Source: Alistipes sp. (lineage in GTDB: Bacteria > Bacteroidota > Bacteroidia > Bacteroidales > Rikenellaceae). Taken from it: DNA of 64,000 nt. The stretch spans positions 1-64,000 of the forward strand of contig JAFNXN010000017.1 in the NCBI GenBank assembly GCA_017379015.1, written 5' to 3'. Below the pieces are notes generated by a model, which was not told where the DNA came from, did no database searches, and saw nothing but the letters and a program-made list of their open reading frames with translations. Positions 1 through 7,315 of this stretch are shown here, in pieces. Numbering within the stretch: position 1 is the stretch's first letter; each line of letters starts with the position of its first letter. Made by a program: the position numbers and the translations under genes.

Positions 1-1419
1 GATTATCTCCCCGCAGGTACTTACGAAGTTAAGGAGTCTACAGAGTGGCCTTGCCTCAACAGCATGCGTTACTCGACCTACGGCTACGATAATGGCGTAC
101 TGCTTAAGAGCGGTGCTGTAGTTGTATCTATCGACCCCGACACCAAGGCTTACACATTCGAGATCGACCTTCAGTTGAAGGATGGTCGCACCTTGACAGC
201 CAACTACACGGGTGACGTGGACAACATGCCCGTTGTTGACAAGGTTTTCGTGACCACTGACTACACTTCTGCCAAGGCTACAACAGCGGATAACGGCGCG
301 ACATGGGCGTTGACACTTGCTGACGATGCTGGCAATGCAGCGCACCTAAACCTCACAAACGCCTTCAAAGCACCCTATATCGTAAATAACACCTACACCA
401 TCAGCACATCTGCCGAGGAGTTCAGTGCAAAGGCTTTGGCTGCTGAGGCTGGTCAGTTCGACAACGTAACATCAACTTTTGTTGTTGCAGGCGAGAACGG
501 TGGCGAGTTTAAGTTCGCTACAGGTACGCTTACCGTAGACATCGACTGGGACACTAAGGAGTACCTCATATCGTTCTATGGCACACTCGAGAATGGCTAC
601 ATCATCGAGTCTGAGTATAAGGGCGCCGTTGAAGGTTGCTCACTCGAGCAGTCTGAGGAGGTTATCGACGTTACGATGAACCGCGCATACGCAAGCTCTT
701 ACGAGTCGGGAGCTAACTGGTATATCACCCTTGCACAGAACGATGAGGACGGCGTTGCAAACTACATGCTTAAGCTCGATGTATATTGCAAGCCATCGCA
801 GTTCCTTGCAGCAGGCGTATATCAGCTTGGCGTAGGTACCGGTGAGGGTTATCTCGGCGCAGATGCCACAACACTCACAGTAGCTGGTCAGGGTCAGTAC
901 AACTTCACTGAGGCACGCCTGACCGTTGAGACAAACCTCTCAGACAAGAGCTATACAATGGTTGTATCGGGCAAGGTTCAGGATGGCCGCACATTCCTCA
1001 TGTCTTATGTGGGCAAGGTCGATGGCATGGAGATAGTAGATGCGGAGGATACTCCCACTGACATCACATGGAGCACATTCTCTGCAAGAAAGTGGTACTC
1101 GGACAACTGGGAGCTCACGGTGAAGGACTCTGCAGAGCAGTACACCCTGGTGTTCGATATGCGCACTGGCGACTCGAGCATTAACTACATCCCATCTAAC
1201 ACCTACGTACTCGGTGAGTCATACGTGGATACTATTTACATCGACAACAACTACAGCATGTTCAACGGCAGCAAGAAGGCCTTTGAGAATGTAACTCTTA
1301 ATATTGAGTATCTGGAGGCTTCGCAGACCTACAACGTATCGTTCGAGGTTAAGCTCGTTGACGGCCGAGAGTTCAACGGCACTTACTCGGGTGCTATTGC
1401 AGGCAGCCCCGCAGCATAG
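1..1419 (+). CDS. Surface protein with repeated beta-rich modules (5' end outside window)
   Basis: The reading frame is open from the first base, so the N-terminus, and any signal peptide, lies outside the window. The visible part holds about four repeats of roughly 110 residues. Each has a W-x-L-T-L strand, a 'P-x-x-T-Y' turn, and a final strand ending in G-x-x-Y-x-G-x-V/I-x-G. The same module type occurs in the lipoprotein at 49832-51676 and at the C-terminus of the one at 45661-49362. I infer an exported, surface-anchored lipoprotein of unknown ligand. A second lipoprotein follows 43 bp downstream on the same strand, probably in the same operon. The ATG at 64 is internal to the frame and unlikely to be the real start. 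Confidence 0.75.
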   Translation, partial: DYLPAGTYEVKESTEWPCLNSMRYSTYGYDNGVLLKSGAVVVSIDPDTKAYTFEIDLQLKDGRTLTANYTGDVDNMPVVDKVFVTTDYTSAKATTADNGATWALTLADDAGNAAHLNLTNAFKAPYIVNNTYTISTSAEEFSAKALAAEAGQFDNVTSTFVVAGENGGEFKFATGTLTVDIDWDTKEYLISFYGTLENGYIIESEYKGAVEGCSLEQSEEVIDVTMNRAYASSYESGANWYITLAQNDEDGVANYMLKLDVYCKPSQFLAAGVYQLGVGTGEGYLGADATTLTVAGQGQYNFTEARLTVETNLSDKSYTMVVSGKVQDGRTFLMSYVGKVDGMEIVDAEDTPTDITWSTFSARKWYSDNWELTVKDSAEQYTLVFDMRTGDSSINYIPSNTYVLGESYVDTIYIDNNYSMFNGSKKAFENVTLNIEYLEASQTYNVSFEVKLVDGREFNGTYSGAIAGSPAA

Positions 1420-1462
1420 CATACTTGAGGCTATTCGGTAAAATTAAACACGACAAATTTTT

Positions 1463-3364
1463 ATGAAAAATATTTGGTTAATGATGTGTGGCGCTCTAAC
1501 CCTTACACTCTTTGCGGGGTGTAAGGGCGATGAGCCAGAAGTCAAGCCTCAGGGCGAAACCATATTGACTCTCGAGAGTAAGAGTATCGACGTAACCGCC
1601 GATGGTGGTCACTTTGAGGTGAACTATGCTCTTGAAAACCCCATTGAGGGCGCAGAACTTAAGGTTAACGCTGAGAAGGATTGGGTCTACAACATAGACA
1701 CATCTGTCGATGGTGTCATCTCTTTCGATGTTGCAGCGAGTTACGATGCAGAGGCTCGCAACTGCCGCTTGGAACTGATTTATCCAGGTATCTATCCCAA
1801 CCCTACGCTCACCGTAAAGCAGGCGGTGGGAAAGGAGCAATCGATAAAGCTGGAACTTGTAAATGCTGCGGCTACTACCATCACTATGAACGTAGTGCCA
1901 CAGGACAAGAACATGCCGTACGTCTTTATCCTTGGTACTGGTAAGTATTTCGAGGAGAATGATGGCGAGCTCATGTATAGCGACGAGGCACTATGGGCAA
2001 GCGACATGGAGATCTTCGAGAGCTTTGGCGGCGCATTTGGTGGCAACGCCTCGACGGGTGCTGCAGCCTTCATGTACACGGGCGATATGATGGGTCACCA
2101 GTTCACAGGCGTTACACCTAACACGACATATGTGGCATACGCCTATGGTTTTGACAACGAGACGCTTACACCCCTGACCGAGATTGCGCGCCTTAAGATT
2201 ACCACAGCTGCCGTTAGCGACTACACCCTCCACTTCGACTTCGAGGTCGAGGTTGATGGCCCTAACGTGACTATAGACATCGCTCCCCAGGGCTACGACG
2301 GTTACTACTACTATGGCGTATTCTGGGCTAAGGACGTAGCGGGTGCCACGGAGGAGGAGATGCGCAGCTACTGCGAGCAGACCTGGGAGAACGACAAGGC
2401 ATACTACTCATCATTCTTCGACACCCCTGAGCAGGGCTTGCACTTCATCTTCAACGAGCTTGCCTTCCGCGGCGCGCAGCACCTCGAGGTGGAGCTCGAT
2501 GCCAATACGGAGTTTATCCTCTGGGCATTCGGCATGGATGACGAGGCACTGATGAATACCTCTCCCGAGTTTTACACCTTCAAAACAGGCGGCGTTAAGG
2601 CTTCGGAGAACACATTCGTACTCTCTGTTACGGAGCTATACCCCCGCAAGGCGACTGTAAAGGTGGAGCCATCGAACGACGACCCATATGTGGCAGCCTT
2701 GGTTGCTGGTGACCGCTTCGAGAATAATAGCGATGCAGAGATTATGGAGCTTATCCTCACCAACTTCTCCGTACAGTATGTCAACGGCACTATGAGCGAC
2801 ACCGCCACAGGTCTTGTGCCCTCAACGGAGTATGAGTTGCTGGTATTTGGTGCGCAAGCTGGTGCCCCAACCACAGGGCTCTACCGCCACAAGTTCACTA
2901 CCGCAGAGGTTGTATATGCCGACCTCGACTTCTCGCTCACTATCGATAAATATTACAACGGCACGGAGCTCGCAGCAATCGATTCAAGCTACGAGGGGTT
3001 CGAGGGCGCAGCAATCGTGCCCATCACGGCGAATGTCGACGAGGCGGCCGTGGCCTTCTACTTCAATGCTATGAACGCTCTCGACTTCCCCTACTTCGAG
3101 TATGAGAAAATCATCGAGGGTCTTGTGGCCGAGGGTGCTGTCGAGGATAAGATTTCGTACTACGCCTTCGAGTTCGACGAGGCCTACACCTTCTTTGGCG
3201 TGGCTGAGGATGCTGATGGTAACTTCACCGAGGTTTGGTCATCCAAGGATATTACGTTCAAGGTTGACGGTTGCTCTTCTGCGGAGGAGTTCTTTGCAGA
3301 TGCCTCATCAATGGGTACACGCAAGACATCAAAGAGTAAGTACGGTTGCCTAAGCGTAGAATAG
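1463..3364 (+). CDS. Lipoprotein with BACON-like domain and Fn3-like repeats
   Basis: A 633-residue lipoprotein. The signal peptide ends in a lipobox with Cys20 (LFAGC), followed by an acidic stretch typical of Bacteroidota surface export. Residues of about 37-120 resemble a BACON domain (a Bacteroidota Ig-like fold often found in surface carbohydrate-related proteins). Four Fn3/Ig-like repeats of about 120 residues follow, each with a 'P-x-T-x-Y/F-x-x-x-x-F/Y-G' strand and a final 'F-T-T/K' boundary. No catalytic motif is visible. The gene follows the previous surface-protein gene by 43 bp. A perfect 15-bp hairpin at 3447-3481 probably ends the transcript. A binding or adhesion role is an inference. 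Confidence 0.75.
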   Translation: MKNIWLMMCGALTLTLFAGCKGDEPEVKPQGETILTLESKSIDVTADGGHFEVNYALENPIEGAELKVNAEKDWVYNIDTSVDGVISFDVAASYDAEARNCRLELIYPGIYPNPTLTVKQAVGKEQSIKLELVNAAATTITMNVVPQDKNMPYVFILGTGKYFEENDGELMYSDEALWASDMEIFESFGGAFGGNASTGAAAFMYTGDMMGHQFTGVTPNTTYVAYAYGFDNETLTPLTEIARLKITTAAVSDYTLHFDFEVEVDGPNVTIDIAPQGYDGYYYYGVFWAKDVAGATEEEMRSYCEQTWENDKAYYSSFFDTPEQGLHFIFNELAFRGAQHLEVELDANTEFILWAFGMDDEALMNTSPEFYTFKTGGVKASENTFVLSVTELYPRKATVKVEPSNDDPYVAALVAGDRFENNSDAEIMELILTNFSVQYVNGTMSDTATGLVPSTEYELLVFGAQAGAPTTGLYRHKFTTAEVVYADLDFSLTIDKYYNGTELAAIDSSYEGFEGAAIVPITANVDEAAVAFYFNAMNALDFPYFEYEKIIEGLVAEGAVEDKISYYAFEFDEAYTFFGVAEDADGNFTEVWSSKDITFKVDGCSSAEEFFADASSMGTRKTSKSKYGCLSVE

Positions 3365-3446
3365 TCATCTTGTATATATATAGATGGTGTCCGATTGTTA
3401 CCCACTCGCGAGAGATTGCTGAGGGGGTGGGTACGATGGCAAACAA

Positions 3447-3481
3447 AAAAGAGAAACAAGAAATAATCTTGTTTCTCTTTT
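3447..3481. terminator. Perfect bidirectional terminator hairpin
   Basis: A perfect 15-bp stem (3447-3461 with 3467-3481) and a 5-nt loop. One arm begins with AAAA and the other ends with TTTT, so it could work on both strands. It lies about 80 bp after the stop of the lipoprotein gene at 1463-3364. Confidence 0.75.
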
Positions 3482-3570
3482 GATTATCGGCACGTTAGCC
3501 AACAAAATCTACTAATATTCCTCCTTGTTAAAGAGGAAAATCCTTTCGGAAATTCCTCTTTCTTATCAGA

Positions 3571-3778
3571 GTGCGGATAAAGGGACTCGAACGACTTTAG
3601 TCGTAGCGGAGATGCCGATTAACGCAGACTGAAAGTCGAGTAATAAACCTAATATAATCCCCGCAACGGATAAAAAGTCGTAGAGCCGATACCTAATAAA
3701 AAACAGCGCAGACCGTAGGTCGAGCAATAAATCACTATCATATCGGCTCAACCCCGACTAAAGTTCGAGTCCCTTAGA
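3571..3778. repeat. tRNA-Leu-linked structured repeat, copy 1
   Basis: It opens with 22 nt (3571-3592) identical to the complement of the tRNA-Leu 3' end at 5515-5536. It closes with an inverted copy of the T-arm part (GTTCGAGTCCCTT, 3763-3775). Inside are two related subunits with small hairpins: GACT-gaa-AGTC at 3627-3637 and GACC-gta-GGTC at 3711-3721. The second lies inside a stem GAGCCGAT (3683-3690) / ATCGGCTC (3742-3749). Copy 2 is at 4403-4528. Confidence 0.7.
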
Positions 3779-3789
3779 TTGCTCATTTG

Positions 3790-3820
3790 AGACGAGTAGC
3801 CAACGGCTTCGTCTTTTTTT
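3790..3820 (+). terminator. Terminator in repeat copy 1, plus strand
   Basis: A stem AGACGA (3790-3795) / TCGTCT (3809-3814) contains an inner AGCC/GGCT pairing and is followed by seven T. It faces the minus-strand terminator at 3860-3887 and has a matching counterpart at 4541-4573. Confidence 0.6.
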
Positions 3821-3859
3821 GTTCTTTTAGGAGCTTGCTCAGATAAGAGAACAAAAAAA

Positions 3860-3887
3860 AAGACGAGCAACATTCGTTGTTCGTCTT
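3860..3887 (-). terminator. Copy of the tRNA-Leu terminator, no. 1
   Basis: A 12-bp stem with an ATTC-type loop, followed on the minus strand by a run of T. It and the following CTTAAAAACCTTGTGC closely match the terminator beside tRNA-Leu (5478-5505). No intact tRNA remains beside this copy. Confidence 0.65.
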
Positions 3888-4055
3888 AAAAACCTTGTGC
3901 CACACTCTGACAGATTATCGAACTATTGCAGAGAGTTTCTACAAAGTAGTGGCGTTTTTTGAGTGACTCAAGGGCTTGAGGGGTGATAAATACTTCGTTA
4001 ATAAAATAACCTTGAAAAACGATAGATTATAGCCATACATTCATATACTTGACAC

Positions 4056-4301
4056 TTAAATATCAACATTAATAGCGATAATTACATGTATGATAATAGT
4101 AATTATAAATTGAAGTATCCATATCCATAGATGATTCAATCCATATTCATTCTTACAAAATATCCAATATAATGGCGACATTATTATTAGTCCTATTATA
4201 ACACTAAATGGTAGTAAAAAAAAGTTGGTTACCTTCGCAAGTAGCGGAACAATTGTAACGATTACACATACTCCTAGTACTTCTAATTTTTCTCTATCCA
4301 T
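4056..4301 (-). CDS. Small hydrophobic membrane protein, unknown
   Basis: An 81-residue ORF beginning MDREKLEV. It is almost entirely hydrophobic, with about three predicted membrane segments (residues about 8-22, 26-46 and 57-78). It is A+T-rich compared with flanking core genes and lies between two copies of the tRNA-Leu-linked repeat. I recognise no family. It could be a small accessory gene or a remnant. Coding status rests on the hydrophobic pattern and the lack of a better ORF. Confidence 0.4.
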   Translation of the reverse strand: MDREKLEVLGVCVIVTIVPLLAKVTNFFLLPFSVIIGLIIMSPLYWIFCKNEYGLNHLWIWILQFIITIIIHVIIAINVDI

Positions 4302-4402
4302 TTAATTATAAATTTTAGAACATAGTTCAACTTGTTCACAAATTTACGAAACTAAATTAAGATAAGCAAATCATATATACAAAGAATGAATCGAAGTTAT
4401 CA

Positions 4403-4528
4403 CGGACAAAGGGACTCGAACGGCGGGAGCAGTAGAGCCGATACCTAATAATAAAAGGCGCAGGGCGTAAGCCCGAGCAATAAATCGCTATCACATCGGC
4501 TCAACCCCGACTAAAGTTCGAGGCCCTT
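4403..4528. repeat. tRNA-Leu-linked structured repeat, copy 2
   Basis: A shorter relative of the repeat at 3571-3778. It starts with CGGACAAAGGGACTCGAAC, resembling the tRNA-Leu 3' end. It has the stem GAGCCGAT (4435-4442) / ATCGGCTC (4495-4502) and an inner hairpin GGGC-gtaa-GCCC (4463-4474), and ends with GTTCGAGGCCCTT (4516-4528). The inner hairpin differs at both strands from copy 1 but still pairs. Confidence 0.7.
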
Positions 4529-4540
4529 GGTGTGGTTTTT

Positions 4541-4573
4541 AAGACGAATAGCCCTAGGCTTCGTCTTTTTTTT
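4541..4573 (+). terminator. Terminator in repeat copy 2, plus strand
   Basis: A stem AGACGA (4542-4547) / TCGTCT (4561-4566) with inner AGCC/GGCT pairing, followed by a T run. It matches the terminator at 3790-3820. Confidence 0.55.
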
Positions 4574-4614
4574 GGGGCTTATGTGAGCTCGCTCAAACAT
4601 ATAAGCACAAAAAA

Positions 4615-4642
4615 AAGACGGACAACTTTCGTTGTTCGTCTT
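4615..4642 (-). terminator. Copy of the tRNA-Leu terminator, no. 2
   Basis: A stem of about 12 bp with a TTTC loop, followed on the minus strand by a T run. It is closely similar to 3860-3887 and 5478-5505 and is followed by the same CTTAAAAACCTTGTGC sequence. Confidence 0.65.
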
Positions 4643-4896
4643 AAAAACCTTGTGCCAAGATGTGCTCGACCATCGAACTAATATTTGGTTTATATAAATT
4701 TTATTTGTATATTTGTATTGACATATTTGCCTAATCGCCATCGAACTACCACACTGATATTGAATAGGCATAATGACTCCATTGGGTTTGTACACTTTGC
4801 GTGTGCTTACCTGTAGGAGTGTATAGGGTGTGGTAGCCCTAGATGGCGTGCAGGTATAGTGCACGCTTTTTTATTTAACCTATTAAACCTAATGTT

Positions 4897-5340
4897 ATGA
4901 AGAATGAACTGCGTTTTCTGGCAATAGAAGGATTCAGACCTGTAAAAAATGATATTGATTATGAAATTCCTGATTTTGATAAAGTGGATTTATCTGCTAT
5001 TGAAGAAAGGCCAGGTGCATACATCATAGTATCACAAGGACAGCATTTCCCTTATCCGGATGGTGAGTCAAAAATCATGTATATAGGGAAGTCTGACAAT
5101 TTGAAAAAACGATTAAGTCGCCATTATAAAAATTATACTGATGTATGTGAATTTAATCATCCTCCGCAGCACTATCCTTCAAGATATAGCTATATGAGAG
5201 CCTTTGGTGCAAAAGTGTACTGTTTCTATACAGCTGGAACGCAAGCCTCAAAGAATCTTGAATCTACCCTAATTGAGGCTTTTGCAAAAAGATATGGTGC
5301 TATACCTGTTGGAAACGGAGCTAGATCTTTTAGATGTTAA
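4897..5340 (+). CDS. GIY-YIG nuclease-domain protein
   Basis: A 147-residue protein with GIY-YIG nuclease hallmarks: GAY at about residue 41, MYIGKS at about 61, a basic KKRL helix with the conserved Arg, and a Glu in the NLESTLIEAF helix at about 121, followed by an Asn-containing P-V-G-N. The family cuts DNA (homing, restriction or repair enzymes). This short stand-alone form has no recognisable DNA-binding domain. It is A+T-rich relative to the core genes and lies between copies of the tRNA-Leu-linked repeats, so it looks acquired. A restriction or defence role is possible but not shown. Confidence 0.75.
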   Translation: MKNELRFLAIEGFRPVKNDIDYEIPDFDKVDLSAIEERPGAYIIVSQGQHFPYPDGESKIMYIGKSDNLKKRLSRHYKNYTDVCEFNHPPQHYPSRYSYMRAFGAKVYCFYTAGTQASKNLESTLIEAFAKRYGAIPVGNGARSFRC

Positions 5341-5382
5341 GCAAAAATTGATTTATCAAGCAAGTGGAACACTTGCCACAAG

Positions 5383-5402
5383 CCCTCCTTATCAAAGGAG
5401 GG
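5383..5402. terminator. Hairpin after GIY-YIG gene
   Basis: An 8-bp perfect stem CCCTCCTT / AAGGAGGG with an ATCA loop, followed by TTTGGGT. It is a plausible weak terminator for the gene ending at 5340. Confidence 0.4.
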
Positions 5403-5477
5403 TTTGGGTGGATTGTAAATATAAAAGGAGTTGCGAAGCTTTGCTTCGCGAGTCCCTTTGGACGCACAAGACAAAAA

Positions 5478-5505
5478 AAGACGAGCAACTTTCGCTGCTC
5501 GTCTT
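5478..5505 (-). terminator. Terminator of tRNA-Leu
   Basis: A perfect 10-bp stem (5478-5487 with 5496-5505) lies 10 nt after the tRNA 3' end on the minus strand, followed by a run of T. Related copies occur at 3860-3887 and 4615-4642. Confidence 0.75.
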
Positions 5506-5515
5506 AAAAACCTTG

Positions 5516-5597
5516 TGCGGATAAAGGGACTCGAACCCCCACGCCTCTCGGCATCAGATCCTAAGTCTGACGTGGCTACCAATTACACCATATCCGC
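5516..5597 (-). tRNA. tRNA-Leu (anticodon UAG)
   Basis: An 82-nt class II tRNA. The acceptor stem is GCGGATA/TATCCGC, the discriminator base is A, the anticodon stem is TCAGA/TCTGA with loop CTTAGGA (anticodon TAG), there is a long variable arm, and the T arm carries GGTTCGAGTCC. CCA is not encoded. A promoter lies upstream and a terminator follows. Its 3' end is repeated at 3571-3592 and, imperfectly, at 4403-4421, as expected for an integration target. Confidence 0.92.
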
Positions 5598-5638
5598 AGG
5601 ATCTTGCTCAGTACTCCTCCTGAGTACCATTTGCGGTG

Positions 5639-5669
5639 CAAAGATAAAAAACTTTTGCAATATACACAA
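5639..5669 (-). promoter_or_regulatory. Promoter of tRNA-Leu
   Basis: On the minus strand, TTG (5667-5669), a 20-nt spacer, then TATCTTTG (5639-5646). This is a good Bacteroidota sigma-70 type promoter, about 42 nt upstream of the mature tRNA. Confidence 0.65.
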
Positions 5670-5699
5670 GAGTCTGATGCATTTTTATTTTATTTTTCT

Positions 5700-5707
5700 T
5701 AAATTTG
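5700..5707 (+). promoter_or_regulatory. -7 box for the FAD dehydrogenase gene
   Basis: TAAATTTG fits the TAnnTTTG consensus. The expected transcript start is near 5713, after the GTG at 5709, so the ATG at 5727 is the likely start. No clear -33 box is seen. Confidence 0.5.
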
Positions 5708-5726
5708 CGTGATAAATTATACTTTT

Positions 5727-7292
5727 ATGCCAAAGACAATCACCCTGCAGCTATCACCAAAGCAGGCTGCCGATGAGAAGTTCTACATAGCGCGTGCTGC
5801 ACAACTACTAAGCATTCGCCAATCAGACATTGCCCTAGCACGTGTTGTCAAACGCTCGATAGACGCGCGACAGCGCATGGCGAAGGTCAACCTTACGCTC
5901 GAGATATACATCGATCAGGAGCCTCAACCCGAGCCCCTACACTTCGACTACCCTGCCGTAGACCATGCCACAGAGGTTATTGTGGTGGGATCGGGCCCTG
6001 CGGGACTCTTTGCCTCACTACGTCTTATCGAGCTTGGCTACAAGCCTATACTGCTCGAGCGCGGCAAGTCGGTGCTATCGCGCAAGCACGACATCGCACA
6101 GATCAACCGTGGCGGCATGGTAGACCCCGACTCCAACTACGCCTTTGGCGAGGGTGGAGCTGGCACATTCTCCGACGGTAAGCTCTTCACACGCAGCAAG
6201 AAGCGTGGCGACTACAACAAGGCGTTGCAGACACTCGTTTGGCATGGTGCTAACCCAACAATACTCTACGAGGCACACCCACATATCGGCACCGACAAGC
6301 TGCCTCGCATCATCTCAAACATCTGTCGTACCATCACTGAGCATGGCGGCAAGGTATTGTTCGAGAGCCGCGTGTCGGGCTTTCAGATCAAGCAAGGACG
6401 CATCACGGGCGTGCGCGTGGGAGATAGCGTTATCGAGGGTGCTGCCGTGGTATTGGCCACGGGACACTCGGCACGCGACATATACGAGCTACTCTACGAC
6501 TCGAACATTGCCATCGAGGCAAAGCCATTTGCTATGGGCGTGCGCATCGAGCATCCACAGCGTCTTATCGACTCTATACAGTATCACCGCGAGGAGCGTG
6601 GCGAGTGGCTGCCAGCAGCAAGCTATTCGCTTGTAAGTCAGGAGGCGGGACGTGGCGTCTACTCTTTCTGCATGTGTCCAGGAGGCTTTATCGTGCCAGC
6701 GATGACCGACACACGTCAGTCGGTGGTCAACGGCATGTCGCCCAGCGGTCGCAACTCGGCGTTCGCCAACTCAGGTCTTGTCACCGAGGTGCGCCTCGAG
6801 GACTTTGCCCACCTCAGAGAGCAGTGGGGCGAGCTTGCGGGACTACGTTATCAGCAGCTCTTCGAGGAGCTTGCACGCGAGCATAGTGGTGATCGTCAGG
6901 TGGCACCAGCACAACGTGTCTCAGACTTTGTTATGGGTCGCGAGTCGAAGTCGCTGCCCCGCACATCATACATTCCAGGTCTTACCCCATCACGTCTTGA
7001 TCGGTGGATGCCCGAGGAGATAGGTGCTCGTCTACGTAGCGGCATCGCCACGTTTGGCCGCAAGATGAAGGGCTTTGTTACGGATGAGGCTATCGTCGTA
7101 GGTGTGGAGTCACGCACCTCGACACCTGTGCGCATTCCACGAGATCCCGAGACACTTATGCACACCGAAGTGGCGGGTCTCTTCCCTGCGGGTGAGGGTG
7201 CTGGATATGCCGGAGGTATTGTCTCGGCGGCACTCGATGGCGAGCGCATAGCAGATGCTGTAGCACGCTACTGCAAGGCTCACAACTACTAA
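5727..7292 (+). CDS. FAD-dependent dehydrogenase, COG2509-type
   Basis: Encodes 521 residues from the ATG at 5727. The frame also has a GTG at 5709, but that lies before the predicted transcript start. Residues 1-75 form a small N-terminal domain. An FAD-binding Rossmann motif, GSGPAG, is at about 88-93, followed by ERG at the second strand. The C-terminus has the G-E-G-A-G-Y-A-G-G-I motif typical of the family. These proteins are predicted flavoprotein dehydrogenases whose substrate is unknown. The length is normal. A GH5 gene follows 23 bp downstream and is probably cotranscribed. Confidence 0.8.
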   Translation: MPKTITLQLSPKQAADEKFYIARAAQLLSIRQSDIALARVVKRSIDARQRMAKVNLTLEIYIDQEPQPEPLHFDYPAVDHATEVIVVGSGPAGLFASLRLIELGYKPILLERGKSVLSRKHDIAQINRGGMVDPDSNYAFGEGGAGTFSDGKLFTRSKKRGDYNKALQTLVWHGANPTILYEAHPHIGTDKLPRIISNICRTITEHGGKVLFESRVSGFQIKQGRITGVRVGDSVIEGAAVVLATGHSARDIYELLYDSNIAIEAKPFAMGVRIEHPQRLIDSIQYHREERGEWLPAASYSLVSQEAGRGVYSFCMCPGGFIVPAMTDTRQSVVNGMSPSGRNSAFANSGLVTEVRLEDFAHLREQWGELAGLRYQQLFEELAREHSGDRQVAPAQRVSDFVMGRESKSLPRTSYIPGLTPSRLDRWMPEEIGARLRSGIATFGRKMKGFVTDEAIVVGVESRTSTPVRIPRDPETLMHTEVAGLFPAGEGAGYAGGIVSAALDGERIADAVARYCKAHNY

Positions 7293-7315
7293 TCGAAACC
7301 TCGTAACACACTACT

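Larger units (their letters stand above)
3365..4055. other. Non-coding stretch with terminators and tRNA-linked repeats
   Basis: No convincing gene. The stretch contains a GC-rich imperfect inverted repeat at about 3399-3432, the perfect hairpin at 3447-3481, another A+T-rich hairpin at about 3518-3560, repeat copy 1 (3571-3778), and a back-to-back terminator pair (3790-3887). At 3891-3925 the sequence resembles a degraded tRNA 3' end. From 3930 to 4055 I see only A+T-rich DNA. Confidence 0.6.
4302..4896. other. Non-coding stretch with second repeat-terminator module
   Basis: After A+T-rich DNA (4302-4400) come repeat copy 2 (4403-4528), a face-to-face terminator pair (4541-4642) and another degraded tRNA-end-like sequence (about 4650-4677). 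About 220 bp of A+T-rich DNA then lead to the GIY-YIG gene. A short imperfect inverted repeat, GCGTGTGC ... GGCGTGCA, at about 4799-4855 may be a hairpin. Confidence 0.55.

Noticed and set aside
3895..3925. A second tRNA gene
   Set aside because: Only a tRNA 3'-end-like stretch (TTGTGCC...TCGAAC) is present, with no acceptor or anticodon stem. The same holds at about 4650-4680.
5709..5726. GTG start of the FAD-dehydrogenase frame
   Set aside because: It lies before the transcript start expected from the TAAATTTG box at 5700-5707. The ATG at 5727 is preferred.
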